A stretch of 23,542 nt of DNA from Proteobacteria bacterium UBA1858 (GCA_002338385.1 DDIE01000052.1:887-24428), one strand, 5' to 3'; counted from the stretch's first letter, positions 1 through 8,236 are shown. The notes: generated from the letters alone by a model not told the origin. A program made the numbers and translations.

Positions 1-150
1 AAACAGGCTGCGCAGCTGCAAGAGGTCCTGCAGCCACTTCAATGTGAACTCAATCCATTAGGCTTACAACGACCCGCGACTCGCTTTGAGCAGAGGGGAC
101 TGCGGCGCGGTCATCAGGTCTCAGATCTGTTATATAAAGTGTGTAAGTGA
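1..150 (+). CDS. C-terminal fragment of an unrecognised protein (5' end outside window)
   Basis: Frame 1 is open from the first base to a TGA at 148-150, giving 49 residues. The tail is basic and leucine-rich and contains NPLGLQRPATRFEQRGLRRG, ending in LLYKVCK. I do not recognise the family from this piece. It converges on the sulfate permease gene, with only 10 bases between the two stop codons and no hairpin terminator between them. It is called coding because the frame is open to the edge and the following gene stops just beyond it. A chance open frame of 49 codons cannot be excluded. Confidence 0.45.
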   Translation, partial: KQAAQLQEVLQPLQCELNPLGLQRPATRFEQRGLRRGHQVSDLLYKVCK

Positions 151-160
151 GACAGAACAG

Positions 161-1918
161 CTATTTTGTCGATGCTGCAGTGCACAGTGGACATTTGTCT
201 GCCTCATCGCAACGCTCTAATTTACTCAGTGCAAAACGAATAGCCTGATGCTCAGTGTGCAAGAAATGATCCAGCCATGGTTCACTTGCAAAGCCCGTGC
301 GCAGGAAGATATCCATCACTTGTTTCTTGGTGCGACAGAATAAGAACTCTATATCAAGACTATTGAGGCGCACTGCTAACTGGTGCAACATTTCCTCACC
401 AGTGGCATCGATTTCGTTGATACCCTCGGCATCGATGATGATGAATTTCAAGTCTGGCTTTGAGGCCACCCGCTCCAATACTTTTTCTTCAAAGTAACCG
501 GTGTTGGCAAAGAACAGTGGCCCATCAAATCTGATAATTGACATCTTTGGACAGGTTTGCAAAATATTGGCCTCAGCATCAGCTAGGGTCCCGTCTTGGC
601 GCATCGACAATATCGCGATGCGAGGACGCATGGTGCGATATATATACAAGGCCATAGAGAGAATGACGCCCACTAGGATGCTCAGTTCTAAATGAGGTGC
701 CAGTGCAAGCGTAAGAATAAAGGTGATGACGGCGACCACAGCGTCATGCTTTTGTACCCGCCAAGCATATTTTATAGGTTTGAATTTAATTAGGTTGAAG
801 ACCGCTAACATGATAACCGCGGCCAGCGTAGGTTGCGGCAAGTGATATAACAATGGTGTCAGGAACAATAGCGTAAGCATGACAACCAAGCCGCTGGCTA
901 TCGCGGCGAAACCAGTTTTAGCCCCGGCACTTAAGTTGATAGCCGAGCGTGAGAACGAGCCTGATACTGCGTAGCCCTGAAATAAACTGGCGGTGATATT
1001 CGCCAGTCCCTGCCCGACTAAGCCCTGATTGGGATCTAGCCGCTGACGTGTTTGAGCGGCAATTGCTTTCGCCACTGAAATAGCTTCAGTAAAACCAATC
1101 AGGCCAATGGTAATAGCGCTGATGAGCAGTTGCGAGGCAATCTCCAGATCGATATCCGGAATCACCAATGCAGGTAAGCCTTGCGGCACTGTACCGACAA
1201 CTTTACCGCCGGACTGTTCAAATTTAAGCAGCCACGAGGCCACTGTAGTGATGGCAACAGCAGCGAGCACGCCAGGAATCTTGGGGGCGAATTTTTTTAA
1301 GAGAAGCATGATTGCAATCGCACCAAGACCGAATGCCAGAGTCGGCATATGAGTGTGATGCATAGCGGCTTGCAATATACTTAAGACGGTTTCGTAATGG
1401 TGTTCGGCGCGCTCGACAGTGACGCCAAAAATTTTACCTAGCTGTGAGGTGGCAATAATAATAGCAGCGCCGTTAGTAAAACCTACCACTACTGGATGCG
1501 ACAGAAAATCTACAAAAAAGCCCAGTTGTAACAAGCCAAGAGAGAGTTGAAAGACGCCTACCATGAGCGCCAGCATAATGGCATAGGCGGCATAGTGAGC
1601 AGGATCTGTTGCGATTGGCGCTAGTGCTGATGCGGTCAATAATGAAACGACCGCCACTGGCCCGGTATGCACCTGACGTGAGGAACCAAACAAGGAAGCG
1701 ATCATGACCGGTAAGAACGATGCATATAAACCATAGTAAGGCGGCAGTCCGGCCAGTTGGGCGTATGCCATCGACTGTGGAACCAACACCAGCGCAACTG
1801 AAATACCTGCGATTAGATCGGCACGAAGTACCGCGGGATCCTTTAATTCATGTAGCCATGCACGAAATGGCAAGATACGTTGAATTAAGCGTTGAGTGAT
1901 AACGTTTAATGAATTCAA
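161..1918 (-). CDS. SulP-family anion (sulfate/bicarbonate-type) permease with STAS domain
   Basis: Inner-membrane secondary transporter of the SulP/SLC26 family, 585 residues, the usual length. The N-terminal part carries the family signature around PQSMAYAQLAGLPPYYGLYA (about residues 47-66) and a run of 10-12 hydrophobic segments to about residue 430. A cytoplasmic STAS domain follows (about 440-555), with IIIDAEGINEIDATGEEML at its core. The start is TTG at 1918: AAAGGA lies six bases upstream and there is no in-frame ATG until residue 50. Substrate cannot be read from sequence; sulfate or bicarbonate are the known options. The C-terminus ends in an unusual cysteine cluster (C-x6-C-x2-C, in CDEADKCPLC). 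It lies 145 bases downstream of plsC on the same strand and could be read through from it or have its own promoter. Confidence 0.9.
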   Translation of the reverse strand: MNSLNVITQRLIQRILPFRAWLHELKDPAVLRADLIAGISVALVLVPQSMAYAQLAGLPPYYGLYASFLPVMIASLFGSSRQVHTGPVAVVSLLTASALAPIATDPAHYAAYAIMLALMVGVFQLSLGLLQLGFFVDFLSHPVVVGFTNGAAIIIATSQLGKIFGVTVERAEHHYETVLSILQAAMHHTHMPTLAFGLGAIAIMLLLKKFAPKIPGVLAAVAITTVASWLLKFEQSGGKVVGTVPQGLPALVIPDIDLEIASQLLISAITIGLIGFTEAISVAKAIAAQTRQRLDPNQGLVGQGLANITASLFQGYAVSGSFSRSAINLSAGAKTGFAAIASGLVVMLTLLFLTPLLYHLPQPTLAAVIMLAVFNLIKFKPIKYAWRVQKHDAVVAVITFILTLALAPHLELSILVGVILSMALYIYRTMRPRIAILSMRQDGTLADAEANILQTCPKMSIIRFDGPLFFANTGYFEEKVLERVASKPDLKFIIIDAEGINEIDATGEEMLHQLAVRLNSLDIEFLFCRTKKQVMDIFLRTGFASEPWLDHFLHTEHQAIRFALSKLERCDEADKCPLCTAASTK

Positions 1919-1994
1919 TGGGCGTCCTTTGTGGCAAGACTGTTGTTATAGGCTGCCAGGGCTATGAGCCATTGAGCCTGTTTGTTATGGCTGC

Positions 1995-2010
1995 GAATAT
2001 TAGCATATTC
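1995..2010. promoter_or_regulatory. Short perfect inverted repeat upstream of the permease gene
   Basis: GAATATTAGCATATTC is a 6-bp perfect inverted repeat around a 4-base centre in the 145-base gap between plsC and the permease gene. On the minus strand it contains TAATAT, which could serve as a -10 element. It resembles a small operator, but no regulator is identified. The core ATTAGC also occurs in the dyad in front of the ArsR gene (15439-15461). Confidence 0.3.
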
Positions 2011-2063
2011 TTAAATGATATGGGCCCAGCAGTCGCGCCTGGGAGTGAGATTCTGGTAGTTTT

Positions 2064-2780
2064 TTAGTTCTGCAGGTCGATATCCTGACGAGTGGATTTG
2101 AGCCATCTGGCATACGCCGCGCGCATCTGTTCAGCCGATAAGTCTTGTGTCTCTATGACCTTACCAATGCGCAATTGAATGGTGCCGGGAGTTTTAAGGA
2201 AGCCATTGCGTGGCCACAGTCTGCCGGAATCATGCGCCACCGGGAGAATGTTGACCTTCGCTTGCTTGGCTAATACAAAGCCACCCGCTTTGAGGGCGCG
2301 CTCCTCGCCATAGGGAATACGTGTGCCTTCGGGAAAGATTAAAATATAACGACCCAGATTGATTTTTTCACGCCCATCTTTTATCAACTGACGTAGCGCT
2401 TTTTTACCCTGACTGCGATTCAGTGCTATTGGTTGGGTAGAGGCAATACCCCAACCAAAAAAGGGCACGTATAGCAGCTCTTTTTTTATCACCCAAGTCA
2501 AGGTTGGAAAAATAGAGGGATAGGCCAGCGTTTCCCAAGTGGACTGATGATTCGACATGATGACGCATGGCTGGTCAGGGATATTTTCCAGACCATGGAT
2601 TTCATATTTTATGCCACATATGATGCGCGCACAGCTGACATTGAACGTGCACCACCCCGACACAATGGCAAAGCAAATATGATAGGGAAATAGGCGGGCA
2701 ATGATGCATGGGATGACCCACAAGCAGGTAGCTACAGTCATCACGACGGTAAAAATAGCAGAGCGCAACACTTGCAACAT
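2064..2780 (-). CDS. plsC: 1-acyl-sn-glycerol-3-phosphate acyltransferase (PlsC/LPLAT family)
   Basis: Transfers an acyl chain to lysophosphatidic acid to form phosphatidic acid at the inner membrane, the second acylation step of phospholipid synthesis. The protein has 238 residues with N-terminal hydrophobic segments (about 6-45). Block I is NHQSTWE (N77-E83), so the usual HX4D acid is Glu, a substitution I know from other proteobacterial members. Block III is FPEGTR (149-154) and a block IV-like proline is in ILPVAHDSG. The start ATG shares one base with the gmhB stop (TAATG), with AAGGA about ten bases upstream, indicating translational coupling. The glyQ-glyS-gmhB-plsC order is also that of Pseudomonas. 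Confidence 0.88.
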   Translation of the reverse strand: MLQVLRSAIFTVVMTVATCLWVIPCIIARLFPYHICFAIVSGWCTFNVSCARIICGIKYEIHGLENIPDQPCVIMSNHQSTWETLAYPSIFPTLTWVIKKELLYVPFFGWGIASTQPIALNRSQGKKALRQLIKDGREKINLGRYILIFPEGTRIPYGEERALKAGGFVLAKQAKVNILPVAHDSGRLWPRNGFLKTPGTIQLRIGKVIETQDLSAEQMRAAYARWLKSTRQDIDLQN

Positions 2781-3313
2781 TAATGGTTATCCTTGAGCAG
2801 ATAATTGACGGCTGTGTGCAGATTAGCATATACCGCCACACGCTCTGGAACATCGCCCGCCTGCACCGCCGCCGCACCATTTCCTGTTTGTACCAGCACC
2901 GGTATAGCCTGGGCAGTCAGCGCGGCTTTGACGTCCTTGAGGCTATCACCAATAAAAGGAGTACGAGATAGATTGAGGCTGGCCCGTGCGGCAATGTCGA
3001 ACAGCAAACCGGGATTGGGCTTGCGATCAGGTCCATCCAGATAAGGACAAAAAAAGAAACCATGCACATGACCACCATGGCTTGCCACCTGTTGGTGTAG
3101 TTTTCTATGGATGGCAAACAGGGTATCGTGGTCAAACAGTCGATTAGCTAAACCTGACTGATTGCTGGCAATAAAGACTTTCACCCCGGCTCGTGTCAGG
3201 CGCGCTATTGCCTCGACACTTCCCTCTATGGCCTGCCACTCGCGAGGATGTTTTACATAATTAGTCTGCGCATGATTTATCACACCATCTCGATCAAGAA
3301 TTACCGCTTGCAT
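2780..3313 (-). CDS. gmhB: D-glycero-beta-D-manno-heptose-1,7-bisphosphate 7-phosphatase (GmhB-type HAD phosphatase)
   Basis: HAD-superfamily phosphatase of 177 residues, in the GmhB size range. Motif I is LDRDGVIN (nucleophile D7, general acid D9), motif II is ASNQSG (49-54), and a late GDSLKDV supplies the Mg-binding acids. In the LPS pathway it removes the 7-phosphate of heptose bisphosphate in ADP-heptose synthesis. The zinc loop of E. coli GmhB (CPH...CDCRKP) is shortened here to CPYLDGPDRKPNPG, leaving one cysteine (C89) and no CxC, so zinc is probably not bound. It lies 25 bases downstream of glyS and overlaps plsC by one base. A related histidinol- or sugar-phosphate phosphatase role is less likely given the context. 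Confidence 0.85.
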   Translation of the reverse strand: MQAVILDRDGVINHAQTNYVKHPREWQAIEGSVEAIARLTRAGVKVFIASNQSGLANRLFDHDTLFAIHRKLHQQVASHGGHVHGFFFCPYLDGPDRKPNPGLLFDIAARASLNLSRTPFIGDSLKDVKAALTAQAIPVLVQTGNGAAAVQAGDVPERVAVYANLHTAVNYLLKDNH

Positions 3314-3338
3314 AATGGCCTGATGCTGAAATTAGGTA

Positions 3339-5411
3339 TCAGTTCTGGATTAACGAAATATCAGCAGCAGTTTTGAAAGCCTGGCTGACTTTGCTTAAAA
3401 GAGCGATTCGATTGTTGCGCATGGCTAGATTCTCATCCATGACCATCACGTCCTCGAAAAACTGATCAATACTCGGGCTTAACTGCGCTAAGGCAGTCAG
3501 CGCGTCGCCATATTTATGAGCTGCAAACAAGGGTGCAACTTCAGCTTCTAACTGAGTTATTTGCTGATAAAGTTGTTTTTCAGCGGCGGCAGAAAATAGG
3601 CCTGTATCAATTGTCAGGGACTCTGGATGAGCTGTTTTCTTGAGGATATTAGCAATGCGTTTATTAGCCGCAGCTAAGCTTGTTGCTTCAGCGAGTGACT
3701 GGAATGAGCGCACGGCTAAGATACGCGCATTAAAATCGATAAGTCGAGTAGGCTGTACCGCACGCACCGCGGCAAAAATATCCTGACCGATATTTTGATC
3801 CTGATAATATCCGCGCAGACGCTCCATAATATAGTCAAATACTTCTGCTGCCGCAGACTCGGTTGCTAGGCGGTCCTGCAGCAGACTAGCGGAGCAGTTC
3901 AGCATGGTTAGTAGATCAAAGTCACATTCACCTTCTATCGATAAACGTATCACTGCTATGGCTGCCCGTCTTAAAGCATAGGGGTCCTTGACGCCTGTTG
4001 GTTTTTTACCAGTAGCAAAAATACCGATCAAGGTGTCAATACGATCACATATGGCGAGTACTTTACCGGCGCTGGTGGCAGGTAACTGACTGCCCGCTTG
4101 CAGTGGCTGGTAATGTTCTTGAATTGCCGCAGCAACCTGCGAGTCTTCATTATCATGCAAGGCATAATAACGGCCCATGACGCCCTGCAATTTTGGGAAT
4201 TCATTGACCATGCCAGTGAGTAAATCATTTTTACACAGCAGCGCAGCACGCATTGCATGCTGGTGATTGATGTTGAGCATGCTACATAACTGCTCAGAGA
4301 GTTGCGTCAGGCGTTCGACTTTGGCAGCCACCGAACCTAATTGTTTCTCAAAGAGAATACCTTCTAAATCTGCACCGCGGTCTATCAGGCGAGTCTCCTT
4401 ATCGCGCTGCCAGAAGAAATCTGCGTCTTCAAAGCGCGGTTTAATAACGCGCTCATTACCCCGCTTGATAGTATCTGGCGTATGACTCTCAATGTTGGCC
4501 ACGGTAATGAATAAAGGCAGCAGTGCTCCGGTAGTTTTGTCAAATAATGGAAAATAACGCTGTGCGTCCTGCATGGTCACAACCAATGCCTCTTGCGGGA
4601 TCTGCAAAAAGTGTTGGGAAAACTGACCGACCATTGCAACGGGCCATTCAACCAGGTTAGTCACCTCGGCCAATAGGGCCTGTGGATAATCCAGGGCGGC
4701 GTTGTGCTGGTCTGCGCAGCGCGCTAACTGGGCTTCGATCGTGGCCTTGCGAACATTGAAATCAGCCAACACATAAGCAGCATTTAAATCACTGACATAA
4801 TTATCTGCATGGGCTAGACGGATGGCTTTAGGTGCGTGAAAACGATGCCCATATGTGTCACCGCCAGCTGCGATATTCTTGACCGTGCATGGTACGACTT
4901 CACTGCCATACATGACCAACAGCCAATGTATGGGACGCACAAATTCGATCTCACTGTCACCCCAGCGCATCGGTCTGGGGATGGGTAGCCGTTTGAGACT
5001 TTGCTCAATAAAGTCCTGCAGGACAGCATGAATATGTCGCCCTTCCTGTTGGCATTCAAAAAGCAGCCAAGCCCCTTTGTCAGTTTCCTGAGTTTGTAGT
5101 GCATCAATTGCAACCCCACATGATTGCGCAAAGCCTAAGGCCGCCTTGGTTGGTTTGCCATCTGCATCATAGGCAGCTTTCACTGCTGGACCTTTGCGCA
5201 CTATTTGCTGGGGTGCTTGCTGGGCACGTAATTCTTTGATTTGGATGGCCAGTCGTCGCGGTGTGACAAATGCGATGCAACTGGCAAAACTAAACTCTGC
5301 CTGAGTCAATAATTCGGACATCGCCTCCGCAAAGCTATCGCTTAACGCTTTAGCCGCATGTGGGGGCAATTCCTCTGTGCCTAACTCAATCAGAAGTGTA
5401 TCTGTGTGCAT
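3339..5411 (-). CDS. glyS: Glycine--tRNA ligase beta subunit
   Basis: The beta subunit of heterotetrameric (alpha2beta2) bacterial glycyl-tRNA synthetase, which binds tRNA-Gly while the alpha subunit makes glycyl-adenylate. It has 690 residues against 689 in E. coli. The N-terminus LLIELGTEELPPHAAKAL is the family signature. A WPVAMVGQF segment follows in the middle, then the HD-like/anticodon-binding C-terminal region with KPTGVKDPYALRRAAIAVIR (about 470-490). The ATG start lies 9 bases after the glyQ stop, so the two subunits are co-translated in near-equal amounts. The gene appears intact. Confidence 0.97.
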   Translation of the reverse strand: MHTDTLLIELGTEELPPHAAKALSDSFAEAMSELLTQAEFSFASCIAFVTPRRLAIQIKELRAQQAPQQIVRKGPAVKAAYDADGKPTKAALGFAQSCGVAIDALQTQETDKGAWLLFECQQEGRHIHAVLQDFIEQSLKRLPIPRPMRWGDSEIEFVRPIHWLLVMYGSEVVPCTVKNIAAGGDTYGHRFHAPKAIRLAHADNYVSDLNAAYVLADFNVRKATIEAQLARCADQHNAALDYPQALLAEVTNLVEWPVAMVGQFSQHFLQIPQEALVVTMQDAQRYFPLFDKTTGALLPLFITVANIESHTPDTIKRGNERVIKPRFEDADFFWQRDKETRLIDRGADLEGILFEKQLGSVAAKVERLTQLSEQLCSMLNINHQHAMRAALLCKNDLLTGMVNEFPKLQGVMGRYYALHDNEDSQVAAAIQEHYQPLQAGSQLPATSAGKVLAICDRIDTLIGIFATGKKPTGVKDPYALRRAAIAVIRLSIEGECDFDLLTMLNCSASLLQDRLATESAAAEVFDYIMERLRGYYQDQNIGQDIFAAVRAVQPTRLIDFNARILAVRSFQSLAEATSLAAANKRIANILKKTAHPESLTIDTGLFSAAAEKQLYQQITQLEAEVAPLFAAHKYGDALTALAQLSPSIDQFFEDVMVMDENLAMRNNRIALLSKVSQAFKTAADISLIQN

Positions 5412-5420
5412 GCTATGTGT

Positions 5421-6323
5421 TTACTTGTCGGTTGACTTCAGCAGGGGAAAATCGAGGTCCTGTCTGGCTTGAAGATAGGCGTTTGCTATCGCTCGAGCCA
5501 ATGTGCGGATGCGTAGAATATACTGTTGTCTTTCAGTCACTGAGATCACCTGGCGTGCATCCAGCAGATTGAATACATGGGATGCTTGCAAGATTTGCTC
5601 ATAGGCCGGGAGTGCGAGTGTATGTTCCAAGAGTCGATTGCATTCTTGTTCGGCGGCATCGAACGCTGCAAATAAATTGTCGGTATCAGCATATTCAAAA
5701 TTGTAACTTGATTGTTCAACTTCGTTTTGATGAAACACATCACCATAACTGAGCGCAAAGGAAGAATCAGAATTCCAATCTAAATCGTAAATATTATCTT
5801 TGCCTTGGAGATACATAGCTAGCCGCTCTAGGCCATAGGTAATTTCACCACTGACAGGTTGACAGTTAATCCCGCCCACTTGTTGAAAGTAAGTAAACTG
5901 GGAAACCTCCATGCCGTTCAGCCATACCTCCCAGCCCAGCCCCCACGCGCCCAGAGTTGGTGACTCCCAGTTGTCTTCTACGAAACGAATATCATGTTCT
6001 AGCGGATCTATTCCCAAGTGCTTCAGAGAATCCAGATAAAGCGCCTGAATATTCGCCGGTGAAGGTTTCAGAACGACCTGGAATTGGTAGTAGTGCTGAC
6101 ATCGATTAGGGTTATCACCATAGCGTCCATCAGTCGGTCGGCGGCAAGGTTGGGCGTAAGCTGCACGCCATGGCTCAGGACCAATTGAGCGTAAGAAGGT
6201 TGCGGGATGAAAAGTTCCGGCGCCCATTTCTTTATCATAGGGCTGCATGAGCGCACATCCCTGATCTGCCCAAAATTGTTGCAGTGTCAGGATAAGTGAT
6301 TGAAAGCTGATGGACTCAGACAC
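5421..6323 (-). CDS. glyQ: Glycine--tRNA ligase alpha subunit
   Basis: Catalytic alpha subunit of the tetrameric glycyl-tRNA synthetase, 300 residues (E. coli 303). Highly conserved stretches run through the protein: SRRPTDGRYG-like CRRPTDGRYGDNPNRCQHYY, VEDNWESPTLGAWGLGWEVW, and EITYGLERLAMYLQG. The start is GTG at 6323, chosen because it gives the expected N-terminus (MSESISFQSLILTLQQFW aligns with the E. coli start region) and no in-frame ATG lies nearby. It is the first gene of the minus-strand cluster glyQ-glyS-gmhB-plsC. Its promoter must lie in the 398-base gap to glnA. Confidence 0.97.
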   Translation of the reverse strand: MSESISFQSLILTLQQFWADQGCALMQPYDKEMGAGTFHPATFLRSIGPEPWRAAYAQPCRRPTDGRYGDNPNRCQHYYQFQVVLKPSPANIQALYLDSLKHLGIDPLEHDIRFVEDNWESPTLGAWGLGWEVWLNGMEVSQFTYFQQVGGINCQPVSGEITYGLERLAMYLQGKDNIYDLDWNSDSSFALSYGDVFHQNEVEQSSYNFEYADTDNLFAAFDAAEQECNRLLEHTLALPAYEQILQASHVFNLLDARQVISVTERQQYILRIRTLARAIANAYLQARQDLDFPLLKSTDK

Positions 6324-6540
6324 GATGGTAGTCTTTAATATTAGTGGCGCTGATTGTAACGCGAAGTGGTAAATAAATGAGCTTTATTTTATAAAATTTC
6401 TGCTCTGACCAGCCTGCTGACAGGCGTGCTATTGATTGTGTACAGTCACTATGATCCAGTACCAACCGTACCGTAATGGTGCCGAAGTTTTTACGCTGAG
6501 GTGGTATCATTCAATGCATGTGAGTCAGCCAGGCAAAAAT
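6324..6540. other. glyQ-side half of the glyQ/glnA intergenic region
   Basis: The glyQ-glnA gap is 398 bases; its right half holds the glnA control sites listed separately. In the left half I see an AT-rich stretch with TTTTATAAAA at 6387-6396, which could supply a minus-strand -10 for glyQ, but no good -35 at proper spacing. A small open frame through this gap (6436-6696) has no ribosome-binding site and overlaps the enhancer sites, so it is not called. No RNA gene is recognised. Confidence 0.4.
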
Positions 6541-6557
6541 TGCATCAATACAGTGCA
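6541..6557. promoter_or_regulatory. NtrC-type enhancer site (distal) for glnA
   Basis: TGCATCAATACAGTGCA has outer TGCA...TGCA arms and the AGTGCA half-site of the NtrC consensus (TGCAC-N7-GTGCA). Its centre (6549) lies 31 bp upstream of the centre of the second dyad and about 127 bp upstream of the predicted start of transcription. E. coli glnA has the same layout, with two strong NtrC sites about three helical turns apart at roughly -140 and -108. The left half-site deviates (GCATC), so it may be the weaker of the two. Confidence 0.7.
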
Positions 6558-6572
6558 GCCTGCTTACGCTAC

Positions 6573-6587
6573 GCACCAATATGGTGC
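6573..6587. promoter_or_regulatory. NtrC-type enhancer site (proximal) for glnA
   Basis: GCACCAATATGGTGC is a 5-bp perfect dyad matching the NtrC core GCACC-N5-GGTGC. The centre at 6580 is about 96 bp upstream of the predicted glnA transcription start, a proper distance for DNA looping to sigma-54 polymerase. ntrB and ntrC themselves are encoded about 2.2 kb downstream. Confidence 0.8.
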
Positions 6588-6649
6588 TATTGTCCTCAGA
6601 GCACATGGGTTGGGCCTTGTTAAGTGGTTGTTTTCATACAGCTTATGTC

Positions 6650-6665
6650 TGGCACACATCATGCA
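6650..6665 (+). promoter_or_regulatory. Sigma-54 (RpoN) promoter of glnA
   Basis: TGGCACACATCATGCA fits the sigma-54 consensus TGGCACR-N4-TTGCA, with GG at 6651-6652 and GC at 6663-6664 in the required 12-base register. Transcription should begin near 6676, leaving a leader of about 45 bases that is AT-rich before the glnA ribosome-binding site AGGAG at 6710-6714. Two NtrC dyads lie upstream. Confidence 0.85.
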
Positions 6666-6721
6666 AAGTGGTAATTTGCATATCGCGGTTAATTAATTAA
6701 AAAATAAATAGGAGCATTTCG

Positions 6722-8131
6722 ATGTCCGCAGCTGATGTACTAAAAATGATAAAAGATAATGACGCTCGTTTCGTAGATTTCAGATTTACTGATACGCGCG
6801 GCAAAGAACAGCATGTCACCGTGCCTGCTCACACCGTTGATGAAGGTATTTTTGAGTCCGGCAAGATGTTTGACGGATCCTCCATCGCCGGCTGGAAGGG
6901 GATTAACGAGTCCGACATGGTTTTGATGCCAGAGCCGTCAACTGCAGTGATGGATCCATTCTTCAGTGATCCTACGCTAGTGTTGCGTTGCGATATTTTA
7001 GAGCCCTCTACTATGCAAGGGTATGAGCGCGACCCTCGCTCAGTGGCAAAACGTGCCGAGGAATACCTCAAGGCCTCGGGTATCGGTGATACCGCATACT
7101 TTGGCCCCGAGCCAGAATTTTTTGTGTTTGATGATGTCCGCTGGAGCAATGAAATGGGTGGTGCATCTTTTGCAATTGATTCTGATGAGGCTGCTTGGAA
7201 CACTAATAAAGTATACGAGGAAGGCAATATTGGCCATCGTCCGGGTGTTAAGGGGGGTTATTTCCCAGTGCCACCAGTTGACTCTCTGCAAGATGTGCGA
7301 GCTGCCATGTGTATGGTGCTGGAAGAGATGGGCGTTGAAACTGAAGTGCATCACCACGAGGTTGGCACTGCGGGTCAATGTGAGATTGGTACTAAGTTCA
7401 ATACACTGACAGTGCGTGCTGACCATAATCAGATTCTGAAATATGTGGTACTCAATGTCGCACATAATTACGGTAAGACAGCCACTTTTATGCCTAAGCC
7501 TCTAGTTGGCGATAACGGTAACGGTATGCACGTTCACCAATCTTTGTTCAAAGATGGTGAAAACCTATTTGCTGGTGATAAGTATGGCAACTTATCCGAC
7601 ACTGCTCTCTATTATATTGGCGGTATACTCAAGCATGCTCAAGCGATTAACGCATTTTCAAATGGATCGACAAACAGCTACAAGCGTTTAGTGCCAGGTT
7701 TTGAAGCCCCTGTCATGCGTGCTTATTCAGCACGAAATCGTTCGGCTTCAATTCGTATTCCTTTTGAGTCTAATCCTAAGGCACGCCGCATCGAGGTTCG
7801 ATTCGGTGACGCCGCTGCTAATCCTTACCTGACATTTGCAGCCATGATGATGGCAGGCCTGGACGGTATTAAGAATCAAATTGATCCGGGCGCACCACAA
7901 GATAAGGACTTATATGATCTGCCTCCAGAAGAAGATGCCGCAATTCCAAAGGTTGCTTCATCCCTAGAGCAGGCCTTAGAAGCACTCGACAATGATCGTG
8001 AGTTCCTGAAAGCAGGTGGTGTCTTTAGTGATGATGCCATTGATGGCTACATAGCGCTTAAGATGGAAGAAGTAACAGCACTCCGTCAGGCAGCGCATCC
8101 AATTGAGTTTGAGATGTACTACAGCTGCTAA
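6722..8131 (+). CDS. glnA: Glutamine synthetase, type I (GlnA)
   Basis: Makes glutamine from glutamate, ammonia and ATP in the cytoplasm, as a dodecamer; it is the main ammonia-assimilating enzyme under nitrogen limitation. It has 469 residues, the same as E. coli. Visible landmarks are FDGSSIAGW near residue 50, the metal/ATP-site stretch FGPEPEFFVFD, HHHEVGTAGQCEIG, NGNGMHVHQS, NRSASIRIP, and the adenylylation site KDLYDLPPEE with Tyr398 (equal to Tyr397 of the processed E. coli enzyme). Activity is therefore likely controlled by the GlnE adenylyltransferase/PII cascade, and transcription by NtrC and sigma-54 from the sites upstream. AGGAG lies seven bases before the ATG. An intrinsic terminator follows. 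Confidence 0.98.
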   Translation: MSAADVLKMIKDNDARFVDFRFTDTRGKEQHVTVPAHTVDEGIFESGKMFDGSSIAGWKGINESDMVLMPEPSTAVMDPFFSDPTLVLRCDILEPSTMQGYERDPRSVAKRAEEYLKASGIGDTAYFGPEPEFFVFDDVRWSNEMGGASFAIDSDEAAWNTNKVYEEGNIGHRPGVKGGYFPVPPVDSLQDVRAAMCMVLEEMGVETEVHHHEVGTAGQCEIGTKFNTLTVRADHNQILKYVVLNVAHNYGKTATFMPKPLVGDNGNGMHVHQSLFKDGENLFAGDKYGNLSDTALYYIGGILKHAQAINAFSNGSTNSYKRLVPGFEAPVMRAYSARNRSASIRIPFESNPKARRIEVRFGDAAANPYLTFAAMMMAGLDGIKNQIDPGAPQDKDLYDLPPEEDAAIPKVASSLEQALEALDNDREFLKAGGVFSDDAIDGYIALKMEEVTALRQAAHPIEFEMYYSC

Positions 8132-8158
8132 CGATCTCTGTACTCCACTCATGTGACT

Positions 8159-8184
8159 AAACGCCCCGCTCAGGGGCGTTTTTT
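8159..8184 (+). terminator. Intrinsic terminator of glnA
   Basis: The 9-bp stem AAACGCCCC / GGGGCGTTT closes a 5-base GCTCA loop and runs into six T residues (8179-8184), 27 bases after the glnA stop. It should uncouple most glnA transcription from the downstream DUF4124 gene and ntrBC. Confidence 0.93.
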
Positions 8185-8236
8185 GTGTGTGCGTACGCTT
8201 AATGCTGTACAACAGACCTGACAAAATTGAGAGGTC

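Noticed and set aside
2025..2043. Hairpin CCCAG/CTGGG after plsC as a terminator
   Set aside because: The stem is only 5 bp with a 9-base loop and no T-run follows in either direction.
6436..6696. 86-codon open frame upstream of glnA
   Set aside because: No ribosome-binding site, no recognisable domain, and it overlaps both NtrC dyads and the sigma-54 promoter.
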